Below are positions 52,886 to 62,236 of a stretch of 64,000 nt of DNA, one piece after another. Source of the stretch: Aquabacterium sp029268225 (GTDB lineage: Bacteria > Pseudomonadota > Gammaproteobacteria > Burkholderiales > Burkholderiaceae_C). The position numbers and the translations under genes are program-made. The stretch lies in NCBI RefSeq assembly GCF_037482285.1, contig NZ_JBBEYB010000001.1:310001-374000 (forward strand). Reading direction: 5' to 3'. Numbering within the stretch: position 1 is the first letter of the stretch; every line of letters starts with the position of its first letter. The notes under the pieces are model-generated. The model saw only the letters and a list, made by a program, of their open reading frames with translations. It made no database searches and had not been told where the DNA came from.

Positions 52886-54439
52886 ATGCAACTGAATCCC
52901 GCAGAAATTTCCGAACTGATCAAGAGCCGCATCGAGGGTCTCGGCGCGGCTGCCGACATTCGCAACCAAGGTACCGTCATCTCCGTGACCGACGGTATCG
53001 TCCGCGTGCACGGCCTGTCCGATGCCATGCAAGGCGAAATGTTGGAGTTCCCCGCGGACGCCTCCGGCGTCCCCACCTACGGTCTGGCCCTGAACCTGGA
53101 GCGTGACTCCGTCGGCGCCGTGATCCTGGGCTCCTACGAGCACATCTCCGAAGGCGCCACGGTCAAGACGACCGGCCGCATCCTGGAAGTGCCCGTCGGC
53201 CCCGAACTGGTGGGTCGCGTGGTGAACGCCCTGGGTCAGCCCATCGACGGCAAGGGCCCGATCAACGCCAAGCTGACTTCTCCCATCGAGAAGATCGCTC
53301 CGGGCGTGATCGCACGTCAATCCGTGGATCAACCCCTGCAGACCGGCATCAAGTCCATCGACTCGATGGTGCCCGTCGGCCGTGGTCAGCGCGAGCTGAT
53401 CATTGGTGACCGCCAAACTGGTAAGACCGCCGTCGCCATCGACGCGATCATCAACCAGAAGGGTCAAGGCGTCACCTGTATCTACGTCGCCATCGGTCAG
53501 AAGGCTTCGTCGATCAAGAACGTCGTGCGCTCGCTGGAACAAGCTGGCGCCATGGACTACACCATCGTCGTCGCCGCTTCGGCTTCTGACTCGGCTGCCA
53601 TGCAGTTCGTGTCGGCCTACTCCGGCTGCGCCATGGGCGAATACTTCCGCGACCGCGGTCAAGACGCCCTGATCGTGTACGACGACCTGTCCAAGCAAGC
53701 CGTTGCCTACCGTCAAGTCTCGCTGCTGCTGCGTCGTCCGCCCGGCCGCGAAGCTTTCCCCGGCGACGTGTTCTACATCCACTCCCGCCTGCTGGAGCGT
53801 GCCGCTCGCGTGAACGCCGACTACGTCGAAGCCTTCACCAACGGCGAAGTGAAGGGCAAGACCGGTTCGCTGACCGCCCTGCCGATCATTGAAACGCAAG
53901 CCGGTGACGTGTCCGCTTTCGTTCCGACCAACGTGATCTCGATCACCGACGGTCAGATCTTCCTGGAAACCAACCTGTTCAACGCTGGTATCCGCCCCGC
54001 CATCAACGCCGGTATCTCGGTGTCGCGCGTCGGTGGTGCTGCTCAGACCAAGGTCATCAAGAGCCTGTCCGGCGGTATCCGTACCGACCTGGCCCAGTAC
54101 CGTGAACTGGCTGCCTTCGCGCAGTTCGCTTCCGATCTGGACGCAGCCACCCGCAAGCAGCTGGACCGCGGTGCCCGCGTGACCGAACTGCTGAAGCAGG
54201 CTCAGTACCAGCCGCTGTCCATCTCTCTGATGGGTGCCACCCTGTTCGCCGTGAACAAGGGCTTCATGGATGACGTGGACGTCAAGAAGGTTCTGGCCTT
54301 CGAAGCCGGTCTGCACCAGTTCCTGAAGACCAGCCACGCTGCGCTGCTGGCCAAGATCGAAGAGAAGAAGGCTCTGGACAAGGACGCCGAAGCCGAACTG
54401 CAATCGGCCATCGTCGCGTTCAAGAAGACCTTCGCCTAA
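52886..54439 (+). CDS. atpA: ATP synthase subunit alpha
   Basis: A 517-residue F1 subunit with the P-loop GDRQTGKTA and the signature segment PAINAGISVSRVGGAAQ. It binds nucleotide at non-catalytic sites. GGGAGC precedes the ATG. Confidence 0.98.
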   Translation: MQLNPAEISELIKSRIEGLGAAADIRNQGTVISVTDGIVRVHGLSDAMQGEMLEFPADASGVPTYGLALNLERDSVGAVILGSYEHISEGATVKTTGRILEVPVGPELVGRVVNALGQPIDGKGPINAKLTSPIEKIAPGVIARQSVDQPLQTGIKSIDSMVPVGRGQRELIIGDRQTGKTAVAIDAIINQKGQGVTCIYVAIGQKASSIKNVVRSLEQAGAMDYTIVVAASASDSAAMQFVSAYSGCAMGEYFRDRGQDALIVYDDLSKQAVAYRQVSLLLRRPPGREAFPGDVFYIHSRLLERAARVNADYVEAFTNGEVKGKTGSLTALPIIETQAGDVSAFVPTNVISITDGQIFLETNLFNAGIRPAINAGISVSRVGGAAQTKVIKSLSGGIRTDLAQYRELAAFAQFASDLDAATRKQLDRGARVTELLKQAQYQPLSISLMGATLFAVNKGFMDDVDVKKVLAFEAGLHQFLKTSHAALLAKIEEKKALDKDAEAELQSAIVAFKKTFA

Positions 54440-54450
54440 AGGAGCGCACC

Positions 54451-55317
54451 ATGGCCGTAGGCAAGGAAATTCGCAACAAGATCAAGAGCGTCGAGAACAC
54501 CAAGAAGATCACCAAGGCCATGGAAATGGTCGCGGCTTCGAAGATGCGCAAGGCGCAAGATCGCATGCTTGCGGCTCGCCCCTACGCTGAAAAGGTGCGC
54601 AACATCACGGCGAACTTGGCCAAGGCCAACCCCGAGTACGTCCACCCCTTCATGCTGCCTGGTCAAGGCGGCAAGAAGGTGGGCTTCATCGTGGTGAGCA
54701 CGGACAAGGGTCTGTGCGGTGGTTTGAACACGAACGTGCTGCGTGCCGTGACCAACAAGCTCCGTGAGCTGGACGGTCAGGGCGTCAAGGCCGACGTGGT
54801 CGCCATCGGCAACAAGGCCACTGGCTTTTTCAACCGCATCGGTGCCAATGTCGTCGCGCAAGTCGTCGGCATGGGCGACACCCCGCACTTGGAAAAGCTG
54901 ATTGGCCCGGTCAAGGTGCTGCTCGACGCTTACACCGCTGGTGAACTCAGCGCTGTCTACCTGTGCTACACCCGCTTCATCAACACGATGAAGCAGGAGC
55001 CCCAGGTCCAGCAACTGCTGCCTCTGGCGGCCGACGAGTTCGCAGGCGAAACGACTCATGCATGGGAATACATCTATGAGCCGGACGCCAAGCTGGTGAT
55101 CGACGAGTTGATGACCCGTTACGTTGAAGCGCTGGTTTACCAGGCTGTGGCAGAGAACATGGCTTCGGAGCAGTCGGCTCGCATGGTGGCCATGAAGGCC
55201 GCGACCGACAACGCCGGCAATGTGATCAAGGAACTGAAGCTGGTCTACAACAAGACCCGCCAGGCCGCGATCACGACCGAGCTGTCCGAGATCGTCGCCG
55301 GTGCGGCTGCGGTCTGA
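54451..55317 (+). CDS. atpG: ATP synthase subunit gamma
   Basis: The 288-residue rotor shaft. The N-terminal helix EIRNKIKSVENTKKITKAME and the C-terminal KTRQAAITTELSEIVAGA are diagnostic. AAAGGAG precedes it; it follows atpA by 11 bases. Confidence 0.98.
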   Translation: MAVGKEIRNKIKSVENTKKITKAMEMVAASKMRKAQDRMLAARPYAEKVRNITANLAKANPEYVHPFMLPGQGGKKVGFIVVSTDKGLCGGLNTNVLRAVTNKLRELDGQGVKADVVAIGNKATGFFNRIGANVVAQVVGMGDTPHLEKLIGPVKVLLDAYTAGELSAVYLCYTRFINTMKQEPQVQQLLPLAADEFAGETTHAWEYIYEPDAKLVIDELMTRYVEALVYQAVAENMASEQSARMVAMKAATDNAGNVIKELKLVYNKTRQAAITTELSEIVAGAAAV

Positions 55318-55351
55318 TCCGAAGATTTTGAATTGATTGAAGGAACGAAAA

Positions 55352-56764
55352 ATGGCTGACACGCAAACAGTGGGCAAGATCGTTCAGTGCATCGGCGCCG
55401 TGGTGGACGTGGAGTTCCCGCGTAACCAGATGCCCAAGGTGTACGACGCTCTGAAGATGGAAGGCTCCGCGCTGACCCTCGAAGTGCAACAGCAGTTGGG
55501 CGACGGCATTGTCCGTACCATCGCGCTGGGTTCGTCCGACGGCCTGCGCCGCGGCATGCAGGTGTTCAACACCAACGCTCAGATCACCGTGCCCGTGGGC
55601 CCGGCTACCCTGGGCCGCATCATGGACGTGCTGGGCAACCCCATCGACGAACGTGGTGAAGTGTCGCAGGCTCAAACGGCCCCGATCCACCGCAAGGCTC
55701 CCGCTTACGACGAACTGTCGCCCTCGACCGAGCTGCTGGAAACCGGCATCAAGGTGATCGACTTGGTCTGCCCGTTCGCCAAGGGCGGTAAGGTGGGTCT
55801 GTTCGGTGGCGCCGGTGTGGGCAAGACCGTGAACATGATGGAACTCATCAACAACATCGCCAAGGCTCACTCGGGTCTGTCGGTGTTCGCTGGTGTGGGT
55901 GAGCGTACCCGCGAAGGCAACGACTTCTATCACGAAATGTCGGATGCCGGCGTGGTGAAGCAGGACAACCTGGCCGAATCCAAGGTCGCCATGGTGTACG
56001 GTCAGATGAACGAGCCGCCGGGCAACCGCCTGCGCGTGGCCCTGACCGGTCTGACGATGGCCGAAGCCTTCCGTGACGAAGGCCGTGACGTGCTGTTCTT
56101 CGTGGACAACATCTACCGTTACACCCTGGCCGGTACCGAAGTGTCTGCTCTGCTGGGTCGTATGCCTTCGGCTGTGGGCTATCAGCCGACGCTGGCCGAA
56201 GAAATGGGCCGTCTGCAAGAGCGCATCACCTCGACCAAGGTCGGCTCGATCACCTCGATCCAGGCCGTGTACGTCCCTGCGGACGACTTGACCGACCCGT
56301 CGCCTGCCACGACCTTCGCCCACTTGGACTCCACCGTGGTGCTGTCGCGTGACATCGCTTCGCTGGGTATCTACCCCGCCGTGGACCCGCTGGACTCGAC
56401 CTCGCGTCAGTTGGACCCGCACGTGGTCGGTGAAGAGCACTACCAAGTGGCCCGCGCCGTGCAAAACACGCTGCAGCGCTACAAGGAACTGCGCGACATC
56501 ATCGCCATTCTGGGCATGGACGAACTGGCTCCGGAAGACAAGCTGCTGGTGGCCCGCGCTCGTAAGATCCAGCGTTTCCTGTCGCAGCCTTTCCACGTCG
56601 CCGAAGTGTTCACTGGCGCACCTGGCAAGTATGTGCCTCTGAAGGAAACCATCCGTGGCTTCAAGATGATCGTGAACGGCGAGTGCGACGCACTGCCCGA
56701 GCAGGCCTTCTACATGGTTGGCACGATCGACGAAGCCTTCGAAAAGGCCAAGACGATGCAATAA
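55352..56764 (+). CDS. atpD: ATP synthase subunit beta
   Basis: The 470-residue catalytic subunit with GGAGVGKTVNMME (P-loop), GERTREGND (catalytic Glu and Arg finger context) and PSAVGYQPTLAEEMG. ATG 55352 follows GAAGGAACG. Confidence 0.98.
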   Translation: MADTQTVGKIVQCIGAVVDVEFPRNQMPKVYDALKMEGSALTLEVQQQLGDGIVRTIALGSSDGLRRGMQVFNTNAQITVPVGPATLGRIMDVLGNPIDERGEVSQAQTAPIHRKAPAYDELSPSTELLETGIKVIDLVCPFAKGGKVGLFGGAGVGKTVNMMELINNIAKAHSGLSVFAGVGERTREGNDFYHEMSDAGVVKQDNLAESKVAMVYGQMNEPPGNRLRVALTGLTMAEAFRDEGRDVLFFVDNIYRYTLAGTEVSALLGRMPSAVGYQPTLAEEMGRLQERITSTKVGSITSIQAVYVPADDLTDPSPATTFAHLDSTVVLSRDIASLGIYPAVDPLDSTSRQLDPHVVGEEHYQVARAVQNTLQRYKELRDIIAILGMDELAPEDKLLVARARKIQRFLSQPFHVAEVFTGAPGKYVPLKETIRGFKMIVNGECDALPEQAFYMVGTIDEAFEKAKTMQ

Positions 56765-56765
56765 G

Positions 56766-56868
56766 CGGCGCACTCGGGCGTGGTTCGGCGTTGCCGTGCT
56801 CACCGTAGCTTCCGCTACGGTTGTGCGCAGCGCCTTGATCCACACCCGATTGCTTGCTTCTTGCGCCG
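56766..56868 (+). repeat. Nested inverted repeat between atpD and atpC
   Basis: Four concentric pairings occupy this 103-base span: CGGCGCA/TGCGCCG outermost (56766-56772 with 56862-56868), TCGGGCGTGG/CCACACCCGA (56774-56783 with 56840-56849, one mismatch), GGCGTTGC/GCAGCGCC (56787-56794 with 56827-56834, one wobble) and ACCGTAGC/GCTACGGT with a TTCC loop (56802-56821). There is no T tract. The shape suggests a REP/MITE-like element or a stable RNA structure that separates atpC expression. Confidence 0.8.
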
Positions 56869-56933
56869 TTTGAGATCGTGTGAAAGCTGTCTTCGGACGG
56901 TGCAAATCGTTGAACCTCTTTTGAAAGCTCGAT

Positions 56934-57350
56934 ATGTCCACCATTCACGTTGATGTGGTCTCCGCCGAAGAGTCGATCTTCTCGGGCGAAGCCACGCTGG
57001 TGTCCCTGCCGGGTGAGGTGGGTGAGCTTGGCATCCTGCCGCGTCACACCCCGCTGATCACCCGCATCAAGCCGGGCGCCGTGCGCATCCAGCGCGCTGA
57101 CAACAACGAAGAAGAGTTCGTCTTCGTGGCTGGCGGCATCCTGGAAGTGCAGCCTCACTGCGTGACCGTGCTGGCCGATACCGCCATCCGCGGTCACGAC
57201 CTGGACGAGGCCAAGGCCACCGAAGCCAAGCGTTTGGCCGAGGAAGCCGTGCAAAACGCCAAGGGCGAACTGGACCTGGCCCGCGCACAAAGCGAGCTGG
57301 CCGAACTGGTGGCGCAATTGGCTGCCATCCGCCGCCTGCGCAAGAAGTGA
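56934..57350 (+). CDS. atpC: ATP synthase subunit epsilon
   Basis: A 138-residue rotor and inhibitor subunit: IHVDVVSAEESIFSGEATLV starts the N-terminal beta-sandwich, GELGILPRHTPLITRIKPG is the signature segment, and a C-terminal helical pair (residues 90-138) is the inhibitory arm. It follows the 169-base gap with the nested repeat. Confidence 0.97.
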   Translation: MSTIHVDVVSAEESIFSGEATLVSLPGEVGELGILPRHTPLITRIKPGAVRIQRADNNEEEFVFVAGGILEVQPHCVTVLADTAIRGHDLDEAKATEAKRLAEEAVQNAKGELDLARAQSELAELVAQLAAIRRLRKK

Positions 57351-57390
57351 TCTCGCGTCAGACAGGCGCTTGCGCCTGTCCTCGCCCCGA

Positions 57391-57420
57391 AGCCCGCAGC
57401 TCATCCCTGCGGGCTTTTTT
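57391..57420 (+). terminator. Intrinsic terminator of the atp operon
   Basis: AGCCCGCAG pairs with CTGCGGGCT over a seven-base loop, followed by six T. A second short hairpin, GACAGGCGC/GCGCCTGTC (57361-57380), lies just before it. Confidence 0.92.
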
Positions 57421-57512
57421 GTTGCCCGCGCAGTCCGACGGCATTGGCGCACCACCTGTTCAAGGGTGTCGGTCTGCTTTACATGCACCTTCAAAGAAGA
57501 TGGGATATTTGA

Positions 57513-57532
57513 TGTAACTTATTGATTTGTAA
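57513..57532. promoter_or_regulatory. TGTAA direct repeats upstream of sigma-54 promoter
   Basis: Two TGTAA copies 15 bases apart in an AT-rich patch just upstream of the sigma-54 element. They could be enhancer-binding sites for an activator such as PrsR; this is inference. Confidence 0.35.
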
Positions 57533-57545
57533 TGTGTTTTCTACG

Positions 57546-57560
57546 TGGCACGTCAGTTGC
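57546..57560 (+). promoter_or_regulatory. Perfect sigma-54 promoter TGGCAC-N5-TTGC
   Basis: TGGCAC, five bases, then TTGCT gives the full RpoN consensus with correct GG-GC spacing. It is 97 bases before a PEP-CTERM gene. In Zoogloea and relatives, PEP-CTERM genes are known to depend on RpoN with the PrsK-PrsR system. Confidence 0.88.
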
Positions 57561-57656
57561 TTTCAAGGGCTGGGCAAGAGGTTGGTGAAAGCGGCAGGTG
57601 TGGTGCCGGCTGCGCGTACCTGCATTGAGTCTTAAAGCAACTGAAGTGGAGTGAAC

Positions 57657-58466
57657 ATGATGATGAGCAAAATCAAGGCATCGGTGTGGACGTTGGGTCT
57701 CGCACTGGGGATGATGGGCCCGGCTTCGGCCGCCCTGTTTGATGCGGGCCTGCCCGCTGGCTGGACGGCCAATGGCAATGCCGGTACCCTGGGTGCCAAT
57801 GGCGTGGTGACTTTGGCGCCATCCGGTGGCAGCCAGTATGGTTATGTGTCCAGCAACAATGGCGTCAACGGTGTGGCCTTGCCTGGCGTTGGCGGTAGCG
57901 GCTCTGGTACCAATGGGTCGACCCTGCGCTCGGCCGTGTTCTCGGCCGCGGCGGGTGACGATTTGGAGTTTTTCTTCAACTACGTGACGTCCGATGGCGC
58001 CGGTTTCGCTGACTACGCGTGGGCGCGTCTGTTGGATTCCTCATCGAATCAAGTGGCCTTGCTGTTCACAGCTCGCACGGCACCGAGTGGCAGCATCGTG
58101 CCTGGCTTCAGCATGCCGGCGCCTGCCGCGACGCTGTCGCCCGCATCGGTCACCATCATCGCCGGTGGCCCCTCTTGGTCGCCCCTCGGCGGCAGTTCGG
58201 GCAGCTGCTATTCCAGTGGCTGTGGTTACACGGGCTGGGTTCAGTCCAATTATGAAATTGCGACGGCCGGCAATTACGTCCTGGAGTTCGGTGTGACGAA
58301 CTGGAGTGATACGGCTTACGACTCTGGTTTGGCCTTTGACGGTATCACCGTGGGAGGGGTGGTGATCGGTGAGCCCGCTCAGGTGTCTGAGCCTGCCATT
58401 CTTGCCCTGATGGGTCTGGGCCTGGTCGGTGCGGCTGTGGCGGGGCGTCGTCGCCAAACTGCCTGA
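57657..58466 (+). CDS. PEP-CTERM-type secreted protein
   Basis: A 269-residue protein: signal peptide to about GPASA, then a beta-rich domain (ALFDAGLPAGWTANGNAGTL at its start, FFFNYVTSDGAGFADYAWA in the middle, one Cys pair in SSGSCYSSGCG), and a C-terminal sorting tail where the motif reads VSEPAILALMGLGLVGAAVA before RRR. The usual PEP is SEP, a tolerated variant. The middle domain belongs to a recurrent PEP-CTERM family of unknown role. GGAG precedes ATG 57657. It stands behind a sigma-54 promoter and before a terminator, so it is a single-gene unit. Expected at the outer surface or in exopolysaccharide. Confidence 0.9.
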   Translation: MMMSKIKASVWTLGLALGMMGPASAALFDAGLPAGWTANGNAGTLGANGVVTLAPSGGSQYGYVSSNNGVNGVALPGVGGSGSGTNGSTLRSAVFSAAAGDDLEFFFNYVTSDGAGFADYAWARLLDSSSNQVALLFTARTAPSGSIVPGFSMPAPAATLSPASVTIIAGGPSWSPLGGSSGSCYSSGCGYTGWVQSNYEIATAGNYVLEFGVTNWSDTAYDSGLAFDGITVGGVVIGEPAQVSEPAILALMGLGLVGAAVAGRRRQTA

Positions 58467-58488
58467 GGTACACAGGCGTCGCATGAAG

Positions 58489-58513
58489 AAACCGGGCATG
58501 GCCCGGTTTTTTT
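58489..58513 (+). terminator. Intrinsic terminator, probably bidirectional
   Basis: AAACCGGGC pairs with GCCCGGTTT over a three-base loop, followed by further T on the plus strand and TTTCTTC on the minus strand. It serves the PEP-CTERM gene and probably the convergent condensin operon. Confidence 0.88.
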
Positions 58514-58553
58514 CTTTGTGGCGCGTGACGTTCGCGCAGAAACGCTGGAGGCC

Positions 58554-61370
58554 TCAGAGTACCTCGGCCGGCGGGCGGCGCTGCAGCACGCCGATCGGGG
58601 GGGCCCAGCGCGCGCCCTTGGGCTTCTTGGCGGTGACGAGGGTGACGTCGGCCGGTTCGAACACCTCGACGTTGTGCGTGATGGGCGTGGTGAGCACGTA
58701 CTGCGCGCGCGTAGAGCGCAGGAAGTGGCCAACGAGCTGGATGTTGCGCACGTCGAGGTGGGCGAAGGGTTCGTCGATGAAGACGAAGCCGCCCGTGCTC
58801 TCGTCGTCCTTCATCAGGCCCACGAGCAGGATGAGGGACTTGATGACCTGCTGGCCGCCGGACGCTTCGCCGTCGTTGAGGCCGATGCTGCCCTTGCCGT
58901 CGAAGTTGAAGTGCACCTTGAGCTCGGCTTGGCGCAGGCCGATGTCGTCACCGTCCAGATGCGGCAGTTCGGCGTTGACCTCGACCCCGGCGAGGTGGCC
59001 GAGTTCGATGATGTTCTTGCGGTAGCGGCGCACCGTGACCTTGAGCACGTCGGTGTAGCGCGCGCGGGCGTTGTCGACAGCGATGGCTGCGGCGGCGTTG
59101 CTGGCCTTGCGCTGGTTGAGCTCGTCTTCCTGGCGCAGCACGTTGGCGTTCATCAGCGTGAGCTGCTCCAGCACGGTGGGGTCGGTTTCCCACTGGCCTT
59201 CGTTGAGCTCGCGGTCGACGGCTTCGGCGCGCAGGCGGGCCTGGGTGACGTTGCCGTACTTGGCCTGCATCTCGGTGATGCGGGCGGGTTCGCGCCAGCG
59301 GCGGGGCAGTTGCAGCTTGACCTCGCGCGACATGAGGGCCTGGGCCATCAGGTCATCGAAGCGGATCTGCCAGTCGCGGTCGTGCTGGGCGCTGCGGCTC
59401 TCCAGGTGAGCCAGCCGCTCTTGCGCCTGCTTGTAGGCGTGCTGGGCGTTGGTCTGCGCCACCACAGCGTGCTTGAGCAGGGCCTCGGCCTGTTGCCAGC
59501 GCTCACCGGCTTGCACGCGGGCCTGCTTGAGCGTGGGCAGCTGCTCGCGGGCTTCGTGGAACTCGGCGGCACGCTCGGCCAGTTCGGCGGCGGCGGTGAA
59601 GCCTTTGGCCGCCTGGCGGGCGTCTTGCAGCTGGCGGTCGAAGAAGGCCTGGTCGCGCACCAGGCGGGTCATTTCTTCGTCGAGCTGGGCCAGGCGGGCT
59701 TCGATGGACTGGCGACGCCCCGCTATGGCAGCGGCGCCGAACTGGTGCTGGCCGGGGTCGACCCAGACCGAGCGGCCACCGCGGTTGTCGCGGTGGTAGG
59801 CCTCGGGGGTGATCCATTCGCCGCCAAGCTTGACGCCGGCTTCGGTGCTGGCCACGCGGCGGATGTTGGCGAGCTGGCGCAGCAGCCAGCGCGGCGCGGC
59901 GGCGGAGAACTTCAGGACGGCCAGCAGGCTGTCGGGATCCGGTTGCGCGGGGGCATCTTCGGCGTCGGCCACGATGTAGTGGCGGAAGCGCTCCTTCTCG
60001 GCCAGGGCCATGGCCTGGGCTTCGTGGCTGGGCTTGGCCAGCACCACGACCCAGCGGCTGCCACGCAGCACGCCTTCGGCGGCGGCGCGCCACTTCTCGT
60101 CGCTGATCTCGATGATGTCGGCGATGAGGTGGTGGGCGATGCCGGCCTCGGTGAGGGTGCGGGTGAAGCGGGCGACCTCAGGCGGAGGAGGCGCCTGGCG
60201 CTGGCCTTTGAGGGCGTCGTAGGCGCGCTGGGCGTCGTCGCGCTGGTCCTTGAGGCGTTGCCACTGGGTGGCGAGCTTTTGCTTGTGCTCGCTCAGTTCG
60301 GCGATGCGGGTGGTGAGCTTGTCGGCGTCGCCTTCGACCACGGCCAAGCCTTGCAGTTCGTCGGCGCGTTTGACCAGGGCTTCGACCGGGCGCTCGGCGT
60401 CCCGGGCCTCTTCCTGCAGGCGGCGGGCGGTGCGGACCTGGGCTTCGAGCTCTTCGACGCGGGTGGCCGCATCGGTCTGGTCTTGCAGACGTTGCAGCAG
60501 CTCGGCCTTGACCTGGGCGTGCTGACGGCGGTCTTCTTGCGACTGCAGGCGCTGGCGGTGCAGTTCACGCAGCTTGCTGGCGAGCACCCGACGGGTTTCG
60601 TGGCTGCTCAGCACGGGCACGACCTCGGTGGCGAGGGTTTCGCGCTCCTGGCATTTGAGCTCGTACTGGCGGTAGGAGTTGACGCGGATTTCGAGCTCGG
60701 CGCGCTGGGCCTTGCCGTGGGAGAGTTCGCGCTCGGCGGCTTCGACTTCCTGCGTGAGTTGGCGCTGATGGTTGCGCGCTTCGTCGTAGCGGTCGAGCAC
60801 GTCCTGGTCGCCGAAGACGTCGAAGACCAGCTTGAGCAGTTCCTTGGGGCTGTATTCGCAGAGGCGGTCGGTCTGGCCTTGCTCGAGCGCGAGGACCTTG
60901 GCGATGGCGCGTGACAGGCCCGCGCCTTCGAGGCGCTTGCGCCAGTTGTCGATGCCCAGCCAGTCCTTGTCCTGGCGCTCGATGAGCTGTTCGATGCTGA
61001 CGTCGCCTTCGACCATCAGGTAGCGACGCACCCAGTCGCCACCGTTGCGGTCGATGCGGCAGACGAGGGTGACGACGTCGCTGTAGAGCAGGCAGCGGGC
61101 GAAGGGGCGGTTGGAGGACTGGCGGTTGCGCGGGCGGTTGTCGACGGTGGCGCGCAGCCAGGCGCTGTCGGCGTTGGCGTGGCGGGCGTAGGTCTTGTAG
61201 TTGCGCCCGCCCGAGCAGTCCAGGCCAAGCAGGGTGCGCATGGCGTCGAGCAGGGTGGTCTTGCCCGAGCCGTTGGGGCCGGCGACGGTGATGATGCTGC
61301 CGTCGAGCGGCAGGGTCAGGCGCTGGCAGTAGTCCCAGTGCAGCAGTTCGAGGCTTTGCAGGTGAAACAT
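58554..61370 (-). CDS. mksB: MksB-type SMC-like condensin ATPase
   Basis: A 938-residue ATPase of the SMC/MukB class. Walker A is GPNGSGKTT (residues 31-39), the ABC signature SGGQQ (837-841) and Walker B FVFIDEP (862-868) followed by FAHLD. Between them two long coiled coils flank a compact hinge-like region (about residues 430-530, LRGSRWVVVLAKPSHEAQAM). The length is close to Pseudomonas MksB and far shorter than MukB (about 1480). It would load on and organise DNA, together with the E and F partners encoded upstream. It starts five bases after the mksE stop. Confidence 0.85.
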   Translation of the reverse strand: MFHLQSLELLHWDYCQRLTLPLDGSIITVAGPNGSGKTTLLDAMRTLLGLDCSGGRNYKTYARHANADSAWLRATVDNRPRNRQSSNRPFARCLLYSDVVTLVCRIDRNGGDWVRRYLMVEGDVSIEQLIERQDKDWLGIDNWRKRLEGAGLSRAIAKVLALEQGQTDRLCEYSPKELLKLVFDVFGDQDVLDRYDEARNHQRQLTQEVEAAERELSHGKAQRAELEIRVNSYRQYELKCQERETLATEVVPVLSSHETRRVLASKLRELHRQRLQSQEDRRQHAQVKAELLQRLQDQTDAATRVEELEAQVRTARRLQEEARDAERPVEALVKRADELQGLAVVEGDADKLTTRIAELSEHKQKLATQWQRLKDQRDDAQRAYDALKGQRQAPPPPEVARFTRTLTEAGIAHHLIADIIEISDEKWRAAAEGVLRGSRWVVVLAKPSHEAQAMALAEKERFRHYIVADAEDAPAQPDPDSLLAVLKFSAAAPRWLLRQLANIRRVASTEAGVKLGGEWITPEAYHRDNRGGRSVWVDPGQHQFGAAAIAGRRQSIEARLAQLDEEMTRLVRDQAFFDRQLQDARQAAKGFTAAAELAERAAEFHEAREQLPTLKQARVQAGERWQQAEALLKHAVVAQTNAQHAYKQAQERLAHLESRSAQHDRDWQIRFDDLMAQALMSREVKLQLPRRWREPARITEMQAKYGNVTQARLRAEAVDRELNEGQWETDPTVLEQLTLMNANVLRQEDELNQRKASNAAAAIAVDNARARYTDVLKVTVRRYRKNIIELGHLAGVEVNAELPHLDGDDIGLRQAELKVHFNFDGKGSIGLNDGEASGGQQVIKSLILLVGLMKDDESTGGFVFIDEPFAHLDVRNIQLVGHFLRSTRAQYVLTTPITHNVEVFEPADVTLVTAKKPKGARWAPPIGVLQRRPPAEVL

Positions 61371-61375
61371 TCGGA

Positions 61376-62236
61376 TCAGGCCTCGTCGGGGTCGGCAGGT
61401 GTCAGGGGCTCAGGGGGTGAGCCTGTCGTGGGGCGCGCGTCGGGATCTGCCGCGTGGGCGTGGTTGCCATCGCTGGCATCGCTGCGCTGACCGGCCTCGT
61501 CGGCCAGCAGGGCGGCGTCTTCGGCGAGTTCGTCGTCGGTGGGCAGCTCTTCCAGCGGGGGCTGGGTCAGGGCCAGGGGCAGGTTGCCGGCGAGCTGTTT
61601 GGCCTGGGCCAGCACGTCGCCGAGGGCGCCTTGCAGGATGCGCTGGGCCAGCGCGTCGTAGTCGAGCAGCAGGTCGAGCAGCGGGCCTTCGGCGATGTCT
61701 TCGCCCTTGCGGAGGATGAAGCCGTGGTTTTCCAGGCGCTTGAGGTTGGCGTCGAGGCGGGTCTTCTTGCCGAGCTGCACGCCGAAGTCGGCGAGCAGGG
61801 CGCGGTAGGAGACCAGGGGGCTGACGCTGGCGGCGGTGGGCAGCGGGCGGTCCTTGCCGAACATGTCGTTCTGGTCGTCGCCCTGGGCGTTGGCGGCGCG
61901 GGCGGCCTGGCGTTCGCGCTTGGGCAGCACGATGAGCGACCACAGCACGACGAGCAGCGAGACGGCGTCGCGCGGCAGGTCGATGTTGTTGTGGCTGTTG
62001 AGACCGCCTTCGCCGAACACGGCTGTTTCAGCGGGCCGCAGCAGGGCGACGCTGACGTGGTCGGCGTAGAGGTTGTCGATCAGGCGCAGGCCGACCTGGG
62101 CCAGACGGTCTTGGGTGGCAGCCCACAGGTCGGCGTCGATCAGGGCGCGCTTGACCTTGGGGTGCTGGCGGGGCAGCCAGCGGCGGGCCAGCAGTTCGGC
62201 GGCCAGTTGGGCCGCGTCGTCCAGGTGTGAGCTCAT
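61376..62236 (-). CDS. mksE: MksE-like condensin accessory subunit
   Basis: A 286-residue protein in the middle of the condensin operon. It overlaps its upstream partner by four bases and precedes the ATPase by five. The helical and winged-helix-like N-terminal two thirds (ALLADFGVQLGKKTRLDANLKRLENHGFI is a winged-helix signature, here shortened to KRLENHGFILRKG) fit MukE/MksE. The C-terminal 60 residues are acidic and Pro-rich and probably disordered. Identification rests on gene order as much as sequence. Confidence 0.75.
   Translation of the reverse strand: MSSHLDDAAQLAAELLARRWLPRQHPKVKRALIDADLWAATQDRLAQVGLRLIDNLYADHVSVALLRPAETAVFGEGGLNSHNNIDLPRDAVSLLVVLWSLIVLPKRERQAARAANAQGDDQNDMFGKDRPLPTAASVSPLVSYRALLADFGVQLGKKTRLDANLKRLENHGFILRKGEDIAEGPLLDLLLDYDALAQRILQGALGDVLAQAKQLAGNLPLALTQPPLEELPTDDELAEDAALLADEAGQRSDASDGNHAHAADPDARPTTGSPPEPLTPADPDEA

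Noticed and set aside
57361..57380. GACAGGCGC/GCGCCTGTC as the main atp terminator
   Set aside because: The loop is only two to four bases and no T tract follows; the next hairpin at 57391 has both.
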